Shown here in pieces: positions 8,997-18,753 of a DNA stretch of 32,445 nucleotides. The position numbers and the translations under genes are program-made. Below the pieces are notes generated by a model. That model saw only the letters and a list, made by a program, of their open reading frames with translations. It was not told the origin of the DNA and did not search any database. The DNA comes from an uncultured Lactobacillus sp. (lineage in GTDB: Bacteria > Bacillota > Bacilli > Lactobacillales > Lactobacillaceae): positions 1 through 32,445 of the forward strand of contig CAMLMR010000009.1 in assembly GCA_946481335.1 (NCBI GenBank), read 5' to 3'. Positions within the stretch are counted from its first letter, which is position 1. Each line of letters opens with the position of its first letter.

Positions 8997-9433
8997 TATT
9001 TTCTATCCTTACTTGGCATTACCAAGATAACAAAGTTGATAATTGCAATAATCAAAATTACTGCTTGAACCCATGTATGCTTATCATAGAAAGTAGAACC
9101 TTCTATGATAAATGGAACACCATAAGTGATTAATAGTAACCATGGTGTGACCCCAGCATCACGATAACGACGGAAATGAAGTGATATTGTTGGAATAATT
9201 GCTGCAATGTAGTAGACAACCGCAACGATAAGACCAATAATAGCAGCAATACCTACTTCTTTTGGTCCATGACCAGTTACGATACCAGTAACCAATGCAA
9301 CACCACCAAAAGCGACAATAAATACTAAACTGATTAGTGAGTTAATTAGGAAAACCCACCAAAACTCAGATCTAGTACTTACACCTTTGAAATTAAAATA
9401 TTTTTTCCAAAATTGTTTATATGCTTTAATCAT
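8996..9433 (-). CDS. DUF805 family membrane protein (paralogue of 8497..8883)
   Basis: FWKKYFNFKGVSTRSEFWWVFL, HFRRYRDAGVTPWL. Confidence 0.87.
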   Translation of the reverse strand: MIKAYKQFWKKYFNFKGVSTRSEFWWVFLINSLISLVFIVAFGGVALVTGIVTGHGPKEVGIAAIIGLIVAVVYYIAAIIPTISLHFRRYRDAGVTPWLLLITYGVPFIIEGSTFYDKHTWVQAVILIIAIINFVILVMPSKDRK

Positions 9434-9535
9434 AATTAATATTTCCCCTTTTTTCTTTTTCTAAGTACATATTAATTAAATATAAAAGAAAAATCAATTT
9501 AAGAAATCATTAAGAATGAAATTTATAACACTAAT

Positions 9536-9560
9536 GTAATTATAACAATGTTATAATTAC
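9536..9560. promoter_or_regulatory. 25-bp perfect palindrome over the TM2-gene promoter
   Basis: GTAATTATAAC-AAT-GTTATAATTAC, 11-bp perfect arms; contains extended -10 TGTTATAAT (9549-9557). Confidence 0.7.
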
Positions 9561-9588
9561 TGTCATACAATACATAGGAGGATTTTAT

Positions 9589-10194
9589 ATGAATAACGTT
9601 AGTCTTTTAGAACAACAAGTTTTTGCTGCTCGTAAGAAATTATCTACTCAAGAACAATTAATGGTAAATGAATATGTTGATAACAATTCTGTTAGCCCTG
9701 TTGCTGCATGGCTACTTTGGGTATTTCTAGGTCAAGTTGGTGCGCATCGTTTCTTATTCAAGAAGCCATACGCAGCATTAATGTTAACTCTAGAAATCAT
9801 CGGATGGATTACTGCTATTATTTTAATTGGATTCGGTTTCTTATTTGCCGTTTGGATTTGGTGGATTGTTGATGCTTTCTCAATTCAATCATGGTTAAAG
9901 GAAAGTCGTCTACAAGCTGCATATAATGGAATTATGCAAGTAACTGGTAAATCAGTTGAACAATTAAGTGGTATCAACTACACTTCATTTGATGGTGGTG
10001 CATTTGTAAATTACAACAACCAACCGCAACAACCTCAACAACAAAACAACTTCGATCCTAACACTGGTGAACCAATCAACCAACAACCATCTTCAGCAAA
10101 TGTTGAACCACAACAAACTAGCGACACTTCTGCTAGTCAATCAATCAACACTACTGATGGTGATGACACTAACTTTAGCAAGCCAAACGAATAA
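9589..10194 (+). CDS. TM2 domain-containing membrane protein with Q/N/P-rich C-terminal tail
   Basis: VSPVAAWLLWVFLGQVGAHRFLFKKPYAALMLTLEII...WIWWIVDAFSI is a TM2 domain; tail NNQPQQPQQQNNFDPNTGEPINQQPSS; SD AGGAGG. Confidence 0.88.
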   Translation: MNNVSLLEQQVFAARKKLSTQEQLMVNEYVDNNSVSPVAAWLLWVFLGQVGAHRFLFKKPYAALMLTLEIIGWITAIILIGFGFLFAVWIWWIVDAFSIQSWLKESRLQAAYNGIMQVTGKSVEQLSGINYTSFDGGAFVNYNNQPQQPQQQNNFDPNTGEPINQQPSSANVEPQQTSDTSASQSINTTDGDDTNFSKPNE

Positions 10195-10201
10195 AGTCTT
10201 G

Positions 10202-10232
10202 AAAAGCTTCCGAATTTTTGGAGGCTTTTTTT
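10202..10232 (+). terminator. Rho-independent terminator
   Basis: AAAAGCTTCC-GAATTTTT-GGAGGCTTTTTTT. Confidence 0.75.
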
Positions 10233-10253
10233 GTTGCATTATTTTTTCGAACC

Positions 10254-10291
10254 TGTTATCTTATATGTAACATGTTAATTATAAAGTAACA
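10254..10291. promoter_or_regulatory. Two abutting 19-bp operator-like dyads
   Basis: TGTTATCTTATATGTAACA (10254-10272) directly followed by TGTTAATTATAAAGTAACA (10273-10291), each TGTTA-N9-TAACA. Confidence 0.65.
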
Positions 10292-10312
10292 CCTAGAAAG
10301 GTTGATAAAATT

Positions 10313-11167
10313 ATGAAATATGCAATTAGTGCTGTTACCGGTAACTTCGGTAAAGAAGCCATCAAAGTTTTAATGAAGAATGTTCACAGAACAGACATCG
10401 TCGCATTGGCAAGAAACGTTGAAAAGGCTGAAAAGCAATTACCTGCTGGTCTAGACGTTCGTCCATTTGACTACGGTAATCCAGACCAAATGGCAGAATC
10501 ACTACAAGGCATCGACAAATTATTATTTGTGTCATCACAACCAAGTCCTGTCCTACCTCGTATGACTCAACACCAAAACGTTATTGATGCTGCTAAGAAT
10601 GCTGGCGTTGAATTTATCGTATACACTAGTTTCCCTCATGCAGAAACTGCCGATAACTTCCTATCACACGATCACACTAAGACAGAAGCTGCTATTAAGG
10701 AAAGTGGCATTGCTCACTCATTTGTTCGTAACAACTGGTACTTAGAAAACGAAGTAACTGTGCTAAAACCTGCTAGTGAAGGTCAACCATTCGTATACGG
10801 TGCCGGTGACGGCCACGTTGGTTGGGCGCTTGAATCAGAATATGCTGAAGGTGCTGTTCGTGTTCTATTAAGCAAATCACCAAAAGAAATTTACGAATTT
10901 GCTGGTCCAAGTCGTACTTATGCTGATTTAGCTGAAGCTTTAAAGAAAGCTACTGGCAAAGACTTCCCTGTAATTTCTGCATCTGCTGAAGATTACAAAA
11001 ATGGTCTAAAGGAAGCTGGCTTAGACGACGCAACAGTTGGTATCGTTTCAGACATCCAAGCATTGATTGCTGATGGTCAATTAGACGAAGAAACTAATGA
11101 CTTAACTGCAGTAATTAGCCACTCACTTACACCAATCGAAGACGCTATTAAGAAGGTTATTAAGTAA
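10313..11167 (+). CDS. NAD(P)-binding NmrA-like SDR family oxidoreductase (QorB/YtfG type)
   Basis: N-terminal ISAVTGNFGKEAIKVLMKN Rossmann start, LLFVSSQPSPVLPRMTQHQNVIDAAKNAGVEFIVYTSF, NNWYLEN. Confidence 0.88.
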   Translation: MKYAISAVTGNFGKEAIKVLMKNVHRTDIVALARNVEKAEKQLPAGLDVRPFDYGNPDQMAESLQGIDKLLFVSSQPSPVLPRMTQHQNVIDAAKNAGVEFIVYTSFPHAETADNFLSHDHTKTEAAIKESGIAHSFVRNNWYLENEVTVLKPASEGQPFVYGAGDGHVGWALESEYAEGAVRVLLSKSPKEIYEFAGPSRTYADLAEALKKATGKDFPVISASAEDYKNGLKEAGLDDATVGIVSDIQALIADGQLDEETNDLTAVISHSLTPIEDAIKKVIK

Positions 11168-11604
11168 TGAAGTACTCACACCGTTTAAGTGACGCTGTTC
11201 ATATTTTGACTTACATCGGTGCCTCAGAAATTGTTGAAGATGATCTATCAAGCCGTGCTATTGCTGGAAGTATTAATTCCAATCCCAGCCTAGTGCGTCG
11301 ATTAATGTCATCACTTAAAAACGCCGGATTAATCACCAGCGAACCCGGCCGTGCCGCCGTTTCATTAAGTAAACCAACTTCTGACATCACCCTATTAGAT
11401 GTGTACAAAGCCATTGAAGAACCTGATTTGTTTCACGTGGATGAAGAAACCAATCAAAGTTGTCCAATCGGTGCCAATATTCAATCAGCGCTACACAAAG
11501 CATATGATGAAGTTCAAAAGCAAGCCGAAGACGAAATGGATAAGATTACCCTATCAGACATCGTTAGTGATGTCGTTGAAGGCAATAAAAAAGCACTATC
11601 CTAA
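11167..11604 (+). CDS. Rrf2 family transcriptional regulator
   Basis: MKYSHRLSDAVHILTYI...SSRAIAGSINSNPSLVRRLMSSLKNAGLITSEPGRAAVSLSKPTSDITLLDVYKAIE; single Cys in NQSCPIGANIQ; TAATG overlap with the SDR gene. Confidence 0.9.
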   Translation: MKYSHRLSDAVHILTYIGASEIVEDDLSSRAIAGSINSNPSLVRRLMSSLKNAGLITSEPGRAAVSLSKPTSDITLLDVYKAIEEPDLFHVDEETNQSCPIGANIQSALHKAYDEVQKQAEDEMDKITLSDIVSDVVEGNKKALS

Positions 11605-11621
11605 TGGATAGCGCTTTTTTT
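11587..11621. terminator. Bidirectional terminator overlapping the end of the Rrf2 gene
   Basis: AAAAAAGCACTATCC-TAAT-GGATAGCGCTTTTTTT. Confidence 0.8.
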
Positions 11622-11666
11622 ATGTACTTTATTTAACCATCGATTAAATCAAGCACCCTTATGGTA

Positions 11667-11993
11667 TTAAGCTAATGCTGCACCGAATAGAACAGTTACA
11701 ATGAATAAGATGAAGATAATACCAATGAATGAAATGATAGTACCTGCAATTGCAAGACCCTTAGGTTGCTTGAATAAACCAATAATTGAGAAGATGGCAC
11801 CTAGTAGCCATACGATAAAATCAAGAACTGGAATCCATGAAGTAACCAATAAAGCGATTAAGGCTAAAATGAAACCTGCTGTACCAATACCATTACTCTT
11901 AGCTTGGTTGATGTAAACTGATTGGGTACCACCGTTTGGTTGACCATTTTGTTGTTGAAAATTTGGTTGTTGGTTATTTGAACCGTTATCCAT
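11667..11993 (-). CDS. Small membrane protein (DUF4190-like) with Q/N-rich N-terminus
   Basis: MDNGSNNQQPNFQQQNGQPNGGTQS then GIGTAGFILALIALLVTSWIPVLDFIVWLLGAIFSIIGLFKQPKGLAIAGTIISFIGI; SD AGGGGG. Confidence 0.75.
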   Translation of the reverse strand: MDNGSNNQQPNFQQQNGQPNGGTQSVYINQAKSNGIGTAGFILALIALLVTSWIPVLDFIVWLLGAIFSIIGLFKQPKGLAIAGTIISFIGIIFILFIVTVLFGAALA

Positions 11994-12062
11994 TATGAGA
12001 ATCCCCCTAAATTAAGATAAAAATAATCATATCTAATCTTCTTATAATTATTTATTAACTTT

Positions 12063-12091
12063 ATGATACCCAACAAAAAGCGTAAGGTCAA
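12063..12091 (-). promoter_or_regulatory. Candidate promoter TTGACC-N17-TATCAT for 11667..11993
   Basis: Minus strand: -35 at 12086-12091, -10 at 12063-12068, 17-bp spacer. Confidence 0.6.
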
Positions 12092-12109
12092 TTTTTGCTT
12101 ATACCATTC

Positions 12110-12146
12110 TTATATCTAAGTTATATTACATATAACTTAGATATAA
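12110..12146. repeat. 37-bp near-continuous perfect inverted repeat
   Basis: TTATATCTAAGTTATAT-TAC-ATATAACTTAGATATAA, 17-bp perfect arms, 3-nt centre. Confidence 0.85.
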
Positions 12147-12178
12147 ATATTCACAAATAAATTCCATTAAAAATGTTA

Positions 12179-12212
12179 TGAAAAAAGGATGATTAACTAA
12201 TCATCCTTTTTG
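12179..12212 (-). terminator. Terminator overlapping the end of the DUF1003 gene
   Basis: AAAAAAGGATGATTA-ACTAA-TCATCCTTTTT (stem GGATGATTA/TAATCATCC with overlap). Confidence 0.7.
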
Positions 12213-12790
12213 TTTTGTAAATTATCTTCAATATTTTTCTCACGTTGTGAGGCTTCGATTCGAATCAACATTTCCATTTGTAGTTGGTTTAATTGACTTT
12301 GGTGCTTGTTGTACTTAGTTTGTAAATCCACTTTAGCGTGTAATAGCTTCAATTCTTCCTCAGAACGAAGGTTAACATGATAGTCGTTACGACGGTCTAG
12401 GTCGTCTTTTTCACCGGCACGGTTTTGACTCATCATGATGATGGGTGCTTGAATGGCTGAAATACATGAAAGTGCTAAATTCAATAGAATAAATGGATAT
12501 GGATCAAAATGCCAACCAAATAGTTGCATGACGTTGATAATCATCCAACCGACTAAAAAGACAACAAATGAGATTACGAATCCCCATGAACCACCAACTT
12601 TAGCCACCTTATCGGCTAGTCGTTTACCAAATGTGTAGTTTTCTTGAAGAGCCTTATCGGCATCAATCACTTTGAAGTCTTCATTGTTAATCTTTTGGGT
12701 TAAACGGCGGTCAATTTTGTTGAATGCCGCTTCGTCTTTTCGCATTACTTTTTTTATATCAGCATATTGTTGTGCGTAATTTTCCATCAT
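12197..12790 (-). CDS. DUF1003 family membrane protein
   Basis: VAKVGGSWGFVISFVVFLVGWMIINV...FDPYPFILLNLALSCISAIQAPIIMMSQNRAGEKDDLDRRNDYHVNLRSE. Confidence 0.9.
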   Translation of the reverse strand: MMENYAQQYADIKKVMRKDEAAFNKIDRRLTQKINNEDFKVIDADKALQENYTFGKRLADKVAKVGGSWGFVISFVVFLVGWMIINVMQLFGWHFDPYPFILLNLALSCISAIQAPIIMMSQNRAGEKDDLDRRNDYHVNLRSEEELKLLHAKVDLQTKYNKHQSQLNQLQMEMLIRIEASQREKNIEDNLQNKKDD

Positions 12791-12867
12791 TTCAACTCCC
12801 TAACTATGTATAAACAAAAGTCTATACTTTATTACCTAGATATACAAAGATAAAAACTCGCAGCAAA

Positions 12868-12896
12868 AAAGCCATGGTCAAAGCCATGACTTTTTC
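12868..12896 (-). terminator. Terminator of the pur operon
   Basis: Minus strand AGTCATGG-CTTTGA-CCATGGCTTTTTT, immediately 3' of purD. Confidence 0.8.
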
Positions 12897-12897
12897 T

Positions 12898-14154
12898 TTA
12901 TCTAAACGCTTTATCACCAATGTCGGTTCTAAAAGCATAATCGTTTGAATCAACATTATTCTTAATCGCTTGATTAACGTTATTTTGAGCAATCTTTAAG
13001 TCTTCGTCCGCAGAAATTACCATCATGATGCGTCCACCGGAACTGACTAATTGTTCATCCTGTTCGTCGACTCCTGCATAAGCTAATGCAAGATTACTGT
13101 CGTTAAATTGAGGAAGCTGAAGACCGTTTTTATGGTTTCCAGGATAACCCTTGGCAGCTAAAACATTACCTAGATAATAACGTTTAGTTTGCCATTCAAC
13201 CTTTTGGTCTCGATGATTCATCAAGTTGACAATCACTTCCCCCAAATCACTTTGCAACTGTGGCAAGATGACTTGAGTTTCTGGATCACCCATTCGAACG
13301 TTGAACTCGATTACTTTGACACCGTCTTTGGTCAGGATTAATCCAGCGTATAGAAAACCTTGGAACAAAATGCCTCGTTTGTGCATTTCATCCAACACGG
13401 GTCTAATCACCTTCACTAATCCTTCGTTTAAGACGTCATCCCCAAATTGAGGAAGTGGACTATACGCCCCCATCCCACCGGTGTTTGGCCCCTTATCGCC
13501 ATCGTAGATACGTTTGTGGTCTTGAGCCAGTGGCATGGTTATCACATCAGTTCCGTTTACCATCACAATCATCGAGAACTCTTGACCATCAAGATATTCT
13601 TCAATCAGAATTTCTTGGTTGGCATCGTTAGCATAGATGGAATCTAGAGTTTCTCTAGCTTCTGCTAAGCTCTTAATGATAAAGACACCTTTTCCGGCAG
13701 CTAAACCATTTAGTTTCACGACGATGGGAAAATCATGTTGTTCCATGTAAGCAAATGCTTCATCATGATTACTAAAGGTCGCATAAGAAGCGGTTGGAAC
13801 GTTAGCTGATTGCATTACTTCCTTGGCAAACTCCTTGGAGCTTTCCAACTGTGCAGCTTGTTGATTAGGTCCAAACACTTTCAAGTTAGCGTCGTTAAAA
13901 CGATCAACAATGCCATCGCTAAGTGGCTTTTCAGGACCAACTACTGTCCAATCAATCTGATTATTCAAAGCAAATTCAACTAATGTATCAAAATCTAATT
14001 CATCAATATCAACAGTCTCAACTCTTTCAAGGACATTCATCATTGGATTGCCTGGAGCTACAAAAACTTCTCGATTGACGTTTTTTGCTAAACTTTGGGC
14101 CATCGCATATTCACGACCACCTGAACCAATCAGTAACCATTTTTCCATCTTCAT
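12898..14154 (-). CDS. purD: Phosphoribosylamine-glycine ligase
   Basis: LLIGSGGREYAMA, VVKLNGLAAGKGVFI, GPNTGGMGAYSPLP, EFNVRMGDPETQVILP. Confidence 0.96.
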   Translation of the reverse strand: MKMEKWLLIGSGGREYAMAQSLAKNVNREVFVAPGNPMMNVLERVETVDIDELDFDTLVEFALNNQIDWTVVGPEKPLSDGIVDRFNDANLKVFGPNQQAAQLESSKEFAKEVMQSANVPTASYATFSNHDEAFAYMEQHDFPIVVKLNGLAAGKGVFIIKSLAEARETLDSIYANDANQEILIEEYLDGQEFSMIVMVNGTDVITMPLAQDHKRIYDGDKGPNTGGMGAYSPLPQFGDDVLNEGLVKVIRPVLDEMHKRGILFQGFLYAGLILTKDGVKVIEFNVRMGDPETQVILPQLQSDLGEVIVNLMNHRDQKVEWQTKRYYLGNVLAAKGYPGNHKNGLQLPQFNDSNLALAYAGVDEQDEQLVSSGGRIMMVISADEDLKIAQNNVNQAIKNNVDSNDYAFRTDIGDKAFR

Positions 14155-14166
14155 CGTAACCTCACT

Positions 14167-15699
14167 CTAGTGTTTGAAATGACGGTTGCCACTAAATACA
14201 AGGGCAATTCCTAATTCGTCAGCTTTATCAATTGAATCTTGATCACGGATACTTCCACCAGGTTCTACAATTGCGGTAATACCGTGTTTGGCAGCAAATT
14301 CAACACAGTCATCCATTGGGAAGTAAGCATCTGAACCTAGTACTGCGTTTGCGTAGTCAGATTTTGTTTCGGCCTTCTTGATAGCAATCTTGGTTGAGTC
14401 GATACGGTTAGGTTGACCTGAACCAACCCCTAGTGTTTGGTGGTCGGTAGTAACCACAATCGCATTACTCTTAACGTGTTTTACGGCGTTTTGGGCAAAT
14501 GCTAAAGCCTTCATTTGTTTTTCAGTTGGTTGTTTCTTTGAGACAACCTTGTATTCAGTTGGTTCTTCATGAAGTAAGTCACGTTCTTGAACTAACATGC
14601 CACCTAGAACGGAAACTAAATCCTTCTTATCTGGGTTAATCTTATCAAAATCAACAGTTAGTAGACGAATATTTTTCTTCTTAGCCAATACATCGTAGGC
14701 TTCGTCGGTAAATGAAGGAGCAATTACGATTTCTAAGAAGATGGCGTGCATCTTTTCAGCAGTAGCTAAATCAACTTCGCGGTTCAAAGCAATGATTCCA
14801 CCAAAGATTGAAGTAGAATCTGATTCATAAGCTAAGTTCCAAGCAGTTAATAGGTCGTCGGCAGTTCCAATACCACATGGGTTCATGTGCTTCAATGCTA
14901 CTACTGTAGCTTGATCTGGGAATTCCGCAACGATACGAAGTGCGGCATCGGCATCCCTTACGTTGTTGTATGATAGCTTCTTACCATGTAGTTGTTTGGC
15001 ATTAGCTAATGAGTATGTTTCAGGAATTGGTTCCTTGTAATAAGCAGCCTTTTGGTGACTGTTTTCACCGTAACGCATTGCTTCTACCTTTTCATATGTG
15101 AAAGTTAGCTTTTCTGGGAATTCTTCTTTGGTTAGGTAGTTGGCGATTAATGCGTCGTAAGCTGCTGTATGTCTAAATACCTTCGCAGCTAAACCACTTC
15201 TGTATTCAGCGTCGATTTCGTTGGCATCGTATCTTGAGATGTAGTCGTCATAATCAGCTACATCGGTAATTACGATAACGTCTTGGCTGTTTTTAGCAGC
15301 GGCTCTAAGCATTGAAGGACCACCGATATCAATATTTTCAATTGCATCGGCATATGTAACGTCCGGATTTTCAATTGTTTCCTTAAATGGGTATAGGTTC
15401 ACGCAGACTAGATCGATTAGACCAATGTTTTGTTCCTTTAGTTGTTGCATGTGTTCTTCATTGTCGCGACGAGCTAGAATTCCAGCGTGAATGCGTGGGT
15501 GCAAAGTCTTAACACGACCATCTAGCATTTCTGAAAAATTAGTAATTTCTTCAACGGCAATCGCGTCGACACCGTTGTCTAATAATGTCTTCAATGTTCC
15601 ACCGGTTGAGACAATATCGTAATCACGTTGTTCTAGTTGTTTGGCAAATTCAACAATTCCATTCTTATCTGAGACACTTAACAATGCTAACTTTTTCAA
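14167..15699 (-). CDS. purH: Bifunctional AICAR formyltransferase / IMP cyclohydrolase
   Basis: [72 protein letters not shown]; likely TTG start at 15699 after AAGGGAG (tracked ORF extends to 15720). Confidence 0.94.
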   Translation of the reverse strand: MKKLALLSVSDKNGIVEFAKQLEQRDYDIVSTGGTLKTLLDNGVDAIAVEEITNFSEMLDGRVKTLHPRIHAGILARRDNEEHMQQLKEQNIGLIDLVCVNLYPFKETIENPDVTYADAIENIDIGGPSMLRAAAKNSQDVIVITDVADYDDYISRYDANEIDAEYRSGLAAKVFRHTAAYDALIANYLTKEEFPEKLTFTYEKVEAMRYGENSHQKAAYYKEPIPETYSLANAKQLHGKKLSYNNVRDADAALRIVAEFPDQATVVALKHMNPCGIGTADDLLTAWNLAYESDSTSIFGGIIALNREVDLATAEKMHAIFLEIVIAPSFTDEAYDVLAKKKNIRLLTVDFDKINPDKKDLVSVLGGMLVQERDLLHEEPTEYKVVSKKQPTEKQMKALAFAQNAVKHVKSNAIVVTTDHQTLGVGSGQPNRIDSTKIAIKKAETKSDYANAVLGSDAYFPMDDCVEFAAKHGITAIVEPGGSIRDQDSIDKADELGIALVFSGNRHFKH

Positions 15700-15700
15700 T

Positions 15701-16291
15701 TTAAATAACTCCCTTTTCAATTAATTGTAAAATCGTGCGTGGGTACAACTGATGTTCAACATCATGAATTCGATTTTCCAAATCCGCTAACGAATCACCT
15801 TCTTTTCGATAAACTTCTTCTTGAGCAATAATCTGACCGGAGTCAATCCCCGAATCCACAAAGTGAATTGTGACTCCCGTCTTATCGACGCCAGCGTTAT
15901 AGGCATCTAAAATGCCCTGCTTGCCTGGAAAACTCGGCAACAACGCTGGATGAATGTTGATAATCTTGTTGGGATAAGCATTTAGTAACGTTTCCCCTAC
16001 AATGCGCATGTAACCAGCTAAAATGATAACTTCAACGCCTTTTTGCTTTAGTTCTTCTAAGATGCGGCCCTCACGAACCGCTCTTTTTTCACCCTTATGC
16101 AGTTCAGCAATCAAGACATCCACGTTTTTTCGTTCAGCTCTTTGGACTACAAACGCGTCATGGTGATCACATACCAATAGCTTAATATCGATTGGTAAAT
16201 TGGCTTCTGCAATCGCGTCGAAGTTAGTGCCATTTCCCGATGCAAAGATTGCGACGGGCAGTTTAGTTGATTTCAACTGCTTGTTGCTCAC
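15701..16291 (-). CDS. purN: Phosphoribosylglycinamide formyltransferase
   Basis: [57 protein letters not shown]. Confidence 0.95.
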   Translation of the reverse strand: MSNKQLKSTKLPVAIFASGNGTNFDAIAEANLPIDIKLLVCDHHDAFVVQRAERKNVDVLIAELHKGEKRAVREGRILEELKQKGVEVIILAGYMRIVGETLLNAYPNKIINIHPALLPSFPGKQGILDAYNAGVDKTGVTIHFVDSGIDSGQIIAQEEVYRKEGDSLADLENRIHDVEHQLYPRTILQLIEKGVI

Positions 16292-17297
16292 GTTTTACCA
16301 CCTCACCAATCTCAAAATATTCTAGGCCATTATCGGAAAGGTAGTTGGTTACTGCTTGAACGTATTCTTCAGGAGCAACTAACACCATTCCGATTCCTTG
16401 GTTAAACACAAGATCCATATCGCTTTGGTCCAAGTTACCCCAATCTTTCAGACACTTGAAGATGTTTGGGACCGTCCATGATGAACGGTCAATCTTGGCA
16501 GTTAAGTCGTTTGGAATTACTCGAGATAGGTTTTCAGCAATTCCACCACCGGTAATGTTGGCAATCGCATGAATGGCTCCTGATTCGATAATTCCTTTGA
16601 CGTAGTGGTAATACAAACGAGTCGGGGTTAGTAACTCATCAATCAGTGGTTGTGATAAACCTTGGTATGTGGCGTCTAGGTCAAGTTCTGCATCCTTGAT
16701 AATCTTTCTGACCAATGAATAACCGTTGGAATGAATACCGGATGATTTCAAACCAATTAGTTTGTCACCCTCTTTGACGTTTTGTGCACCTAGCAAACGT
16801 TTCTTGTCGGCGATTCCGACCGCAAAGCCACTCAAGTCATAATCATCTTGTTTGTAGATTCCAGGCATTTCAGCCATTTCGCCACCAATTAGTGAAAGAC
16901 CAGCTTGTTTGCATCCCATCACAACACCAGAAACGATTTCCTTTACTTCTTCTGGAAGTAACTTACCAATTCCGATGTAGTCTAGGAAAAATAGTGGTTT
17001 CGCACCTTGAGCTAGAATGTCGTTGGCACACATTGCGACTAAATCAATACCGATAGTGGTATGACGTTTAGCTTGAATGGCCAACATTAACTTAGTGCCG
17101 ACACCATCGGTTCCAGAAATTAGGACCGGGTCGTCGTACTTAGCAAAATGTGATTGAAGTGAATACATTGCGCCGAATCCACCCAGACCGTCGACAACGC
17201 TTTGATCATAAGTAGAAGCAACCATATCTTTGATTGACTTTACCGCTCTTTCGCCGCTTTCAACATCGACACCAGCTTCTTTATATTGATTAGCCAT
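16263..17297 (-). CDS. purM: Phosphoribosylformylglycinamidine cyclo-ligase
   Basis: YKEAGVDVESGERAV, LISGTDGVGTKLMLA, LIGGEMAEMPGIY, NITGGGIAENLSRV. Confidence 0.96.
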   Translation of the reverse strand: MANQYKEAGVDVESGERAVKSIKDMVASTYDQSVVDGLGGFGAMYSLQSHFAKYDDPVLISGTDGVGTKLMLAIQAKRHTTIGIDLVAMCANDILAQGAKPLFFLDYIGIGKLLPEEVKEIVSGVVMGCKQAGLSLIGGEMAEMPGIYKQDDYDLSGFAVGIADKKRLLGAQNVKEGDKLIGLKSSGIHSNGYSLVRKIIKDAELDLDATYQGLSQPLIDELLTPTRLYYHYVKGIIESGAIHAIANITGGGIAENLSRVIPNDLTAKIDRSSWTVPNIFKCLKDWGNLDQSDMDLVFNQGIGMVLVAPEEYVQAVTNYLSDNGLEYFEIGEVVKREQQAVEIN

Positions 17298-18753
17298 TCA
17301 CTTCATCCTCCTCGTATAGGTGTAGTCTCTTTGCTTCTGCATCGTATGTTTCTTGGTAGTCATACAATGGAGTTGGATACTTACCGTCAAAGTAAGCTGT
17401 ACATAGACCGTGATATTGGTTATCACAATCTAAACCAATTGCTTCGATTAAACCTTCAACACTTAGGTACTTCAATGAATCTGCTTCGATGATTTCCTTA
17501 ATTTCTTCAATACTGTGGTTGGCACCAATTAGTTCGCTTGGTTTTTGAATATCAATCCCGTAGAAACATGGGTATTTCAAGTCAGGAGAAGCGATTCGCA
17601 CGTGAACTGATTTAGCACCAGCATCCTTTAACATTTTGACGATAAAACGACTGGTAGTTCCTCGAACGATTGAATCATCAACTAGGATGACGTCCTTATC
17701 CTTAATCACTGATTTAACCACGGAAAGTTTCATAGAAACCCCACGTTCACGACGTTCTTGCGTTGGTTCAATGAAAGTTCTGGCAACGTATTGGTTCTTA
17801 ATCAATCCCATTTCGTATGGAATACCACTTTCAATTGCGTATCCCATCGCTGCGGATAGTGATGAGTTAGGTACTCCGATTACGACATCAGCCTTGGTAG
17901 GATTTTCACGGGCGACCAAAGCACCCATGCGTTTTCTCGCTTCATGAACTGAAACACCATGAATAACTGAGTCAGGACGAGCAAAATAGACATATTCCAT
18001 TGAACAAATTGTTAGTTCAGTATCTTCGGTAAAGTGGTCAATCTTGATTCCAGAGTCATCAACGATAATCACTTCACCAGGTTGAACATCCCTTACATAT
18101 TCGGCTTGAACTTGATCTAGCGCACAGGTTTCACTACAGATAACGACTGCGCCGTCTTTTCTTCTGCCGATAACCAATGGACGTAATCCGTTCGGGTCAC
18201 AGACAGCATACATTGCGTCGGGGCTAAGTAATACGTAGGCGAAACCACCGTGCATTTGGTTGGCGGCTTCCTTGATACGACCTAAGAATGTGTCTTGGTT
18301 ACTGATTTCAATCAAGTCACCGAAGATTTCGCTATCAGAGTCTGATTGGAAGATGGTTCCAGTTTTTCTAAGCATTTCTTTTAGAGTGTCGGCATTAGTT
18401 AGGTTCCCGTTGTGTGATAGAGCGAAGTGGGTTTCGGTGTTTTCAAACATGAAAGGTTGAACATTATTGATAGTATGGCTTCCAGCTGTAGCGTATCGAA
18501 TGTGACCTAGTGCTGCATTCCCATGTAGTCGATCAAAGGCATGCGGGTCATCAAAAATAGCGCCGAGTAAACCTTGTCCGCGATATCGGTTTAATCGTTT
18601 ATTTGCATCGATAGCTAGAATTCCAGCGCCTTCTTGCCCACGATGTTGCAAGGCGTGAAGACCACTGTAAGCAACCTTGGCGGCTGGACCTTCAACGCCC
18701 CAGACACCAAAGACACCACATTCATCGTTTAAGCTTTTGACTTCATTTGGCAT
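17290..18753 (-). CDS. purF: Amidophosphoribosyltransferase
   Basis: [12 protein letters not shown] (Cys nucleophile), [32 protein letters not shown]. Confidence 0.96.
   Translation of the reverse strand: MPNEVKSLNDECGVFGVWGVEGPAAKVAYSGLHALQHRGQEGAGILAIDANKRLNRYRGQGLLGAIFDDPHAFDRLHGNAALGHIRYATAGSHTINNVQPFMFENTETHFALSHNGNLTNADTLKEMLRKTGTIFQSDSDSEIFGDLIEISNQDTFLGRIKEAANQMHGGFAYVLLSPDAMYAVCDPNGLRPLVIGRRKDGAVVICSETCALDQVQAEYVRDVQPGEVIIVDDSGIKIDHFTEDTELTICSMEYVYFARPDSVIHGVSVHEARKRMGALVARENPTKADVVIGVPNSSLSAAMGYAIESGIPYEMGLIKNQYVARTFIEPTQERRERGVSMKLSVVKSVIKDKDVILVDDSIVRGTTSRFIVKMLKDAGAKSVHVRIASPDLKYPCFYGIDIQKPSELIGANHSIEEIKEIIEADSLKYLSVEGLIEAIGLDCDNQYHGLCTAYFDGKYPTPLYDYQETYDAEAKRLHLYEEDEVNG

Noticed and set aside
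9998-10110. CAA/AAC-rich repeats resembling a microsatellite
   Set aside because: Explained by codon usage in the Q/N/P-rich tail of the TM2 protein.
10067-10270. 67-aa plus ORF overlapping the end of the TM2 gene
   Set aside because: Out-of-frame reading of the Q/N-rich tail that continues through the terminator; no SD.
10268-10277. Perfect palindrome TAACATGTTA
   Set aside because: Formed by the junction of the two abutting TGTTA-N9-TAACA dyads, so not counted as a separate site.
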